From NCBI GenBank assembly GCA_036768485.1, contig JAVLUZ010000548.1:310001-374000 (forward strand): 64,000 nt of DNA. The letters run 5' to 3'. How positions within the stretch are numbered: position 1 is the first letter of the stretch; every line of letters starts with the position of its first letter. Positions 63,928-64,000 of the stretch are shown piece after piece. The notes below the pieces were generated by a model. That model made no database searches. It was given only the letters and a program-made list of their open reading frames with translations, and was not told where the DNA came from. This stretch comes from Mermis nigrescens. Lineage: Eukaryota; Nematoda; Enoplea; Mermithida; Mermithidae. The translations under genes and the position numbers were made by a program.

Positions 63928-64000
63928 TATTGCCAAGTGTAAACTGATGCTGGTATACTGCGGGCCGCGCGCTAAAAGTTTGTACATAGGATACCTAACA

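Overview
This is an AT-rich piece of an animal genome, most likely an invertebrate. A nematode is plausible, but the sequence does not prove it. The only clear host gene is a spliced flavin-containing monooxygenase (five exons, 39412-51843). Almost everything else is mobile DNA, dominated by Polinton/Maverick-type elements, which are integrated virus-like DNA elements with capsid, packaging, integrase and protein-primed polymerase genes.

Element A (1 to about 8.5 kb, plus strand) enters from the left edge. Its order is packaging ATPase (C-terminal part), a secreted glycoprotein-like ORF, a ~105-aa family protein, a GGFLP protein, a DNA-binding-like protein with a basic repeat tail, integrase with chromodomain, adenain-like protease, minor capsid (penton), a pX/pVI-like protein, major capsid, and a protein with two PC4-like repeats and a membrane segment. 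An F-box gene follows on the minus strand (9437-10338). From 10.8 to 15.1 kb lies a decayed LTR retrotransposon gag and LTR on the minus strand.

Element 2 (17000-25813) is a relic Polinton bounded by ~120-130 bp inverted repeats. It holds a broken family-B DNA polymerase, a tandem duplication loaded with small insertions, a broken integrase and an intact GGFLP ORF. A second retroelement fragment (26.5-27.2 kb), a third Polinton relic with an integrase stump (27.4-29.1 kb) and a composite palindrome carrying a C2H2 zinc-finger gene (29.7-34.7 kb) follow. The monooxygenase locus (35-52 kb) is swollen by two related 3 kb repeats, a pair of foldback elements with Pol III boxes, G-rich MITEs and, just downstream, a solo LTR.

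Element B (about 54.2 kb to beyond the right edge) is the best preserved and the most interesting. It has three small minus-strand genes, then a zinc-ribbon-like ORF, two ~105-aa family genes around the integrase, a tandem-repeat array, and a divergent gene pair: a complete TATA-binding protein (TBP) homologue and the packaging ATPase. The GGFLP protein, its partner, pX/pVI-like protein, major capsid, protease, penton and another ~105-aa relic follow. Most of its genes or gene pairs are preceded by a near-identical motif, AAAGTCTATAAATA, often lying inside the 3' end of the upstream gene. A virus-like element that encodes its own TBP and carries a uniform TATA motif suggests a dedicated transcription programme. 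This is the strongest candidate here for an undescribed system.

Many element genes, and the host gene too, are split by one-base indels, several in homopolymers. The sequence alone cannot separate genuine decay from assembly error.
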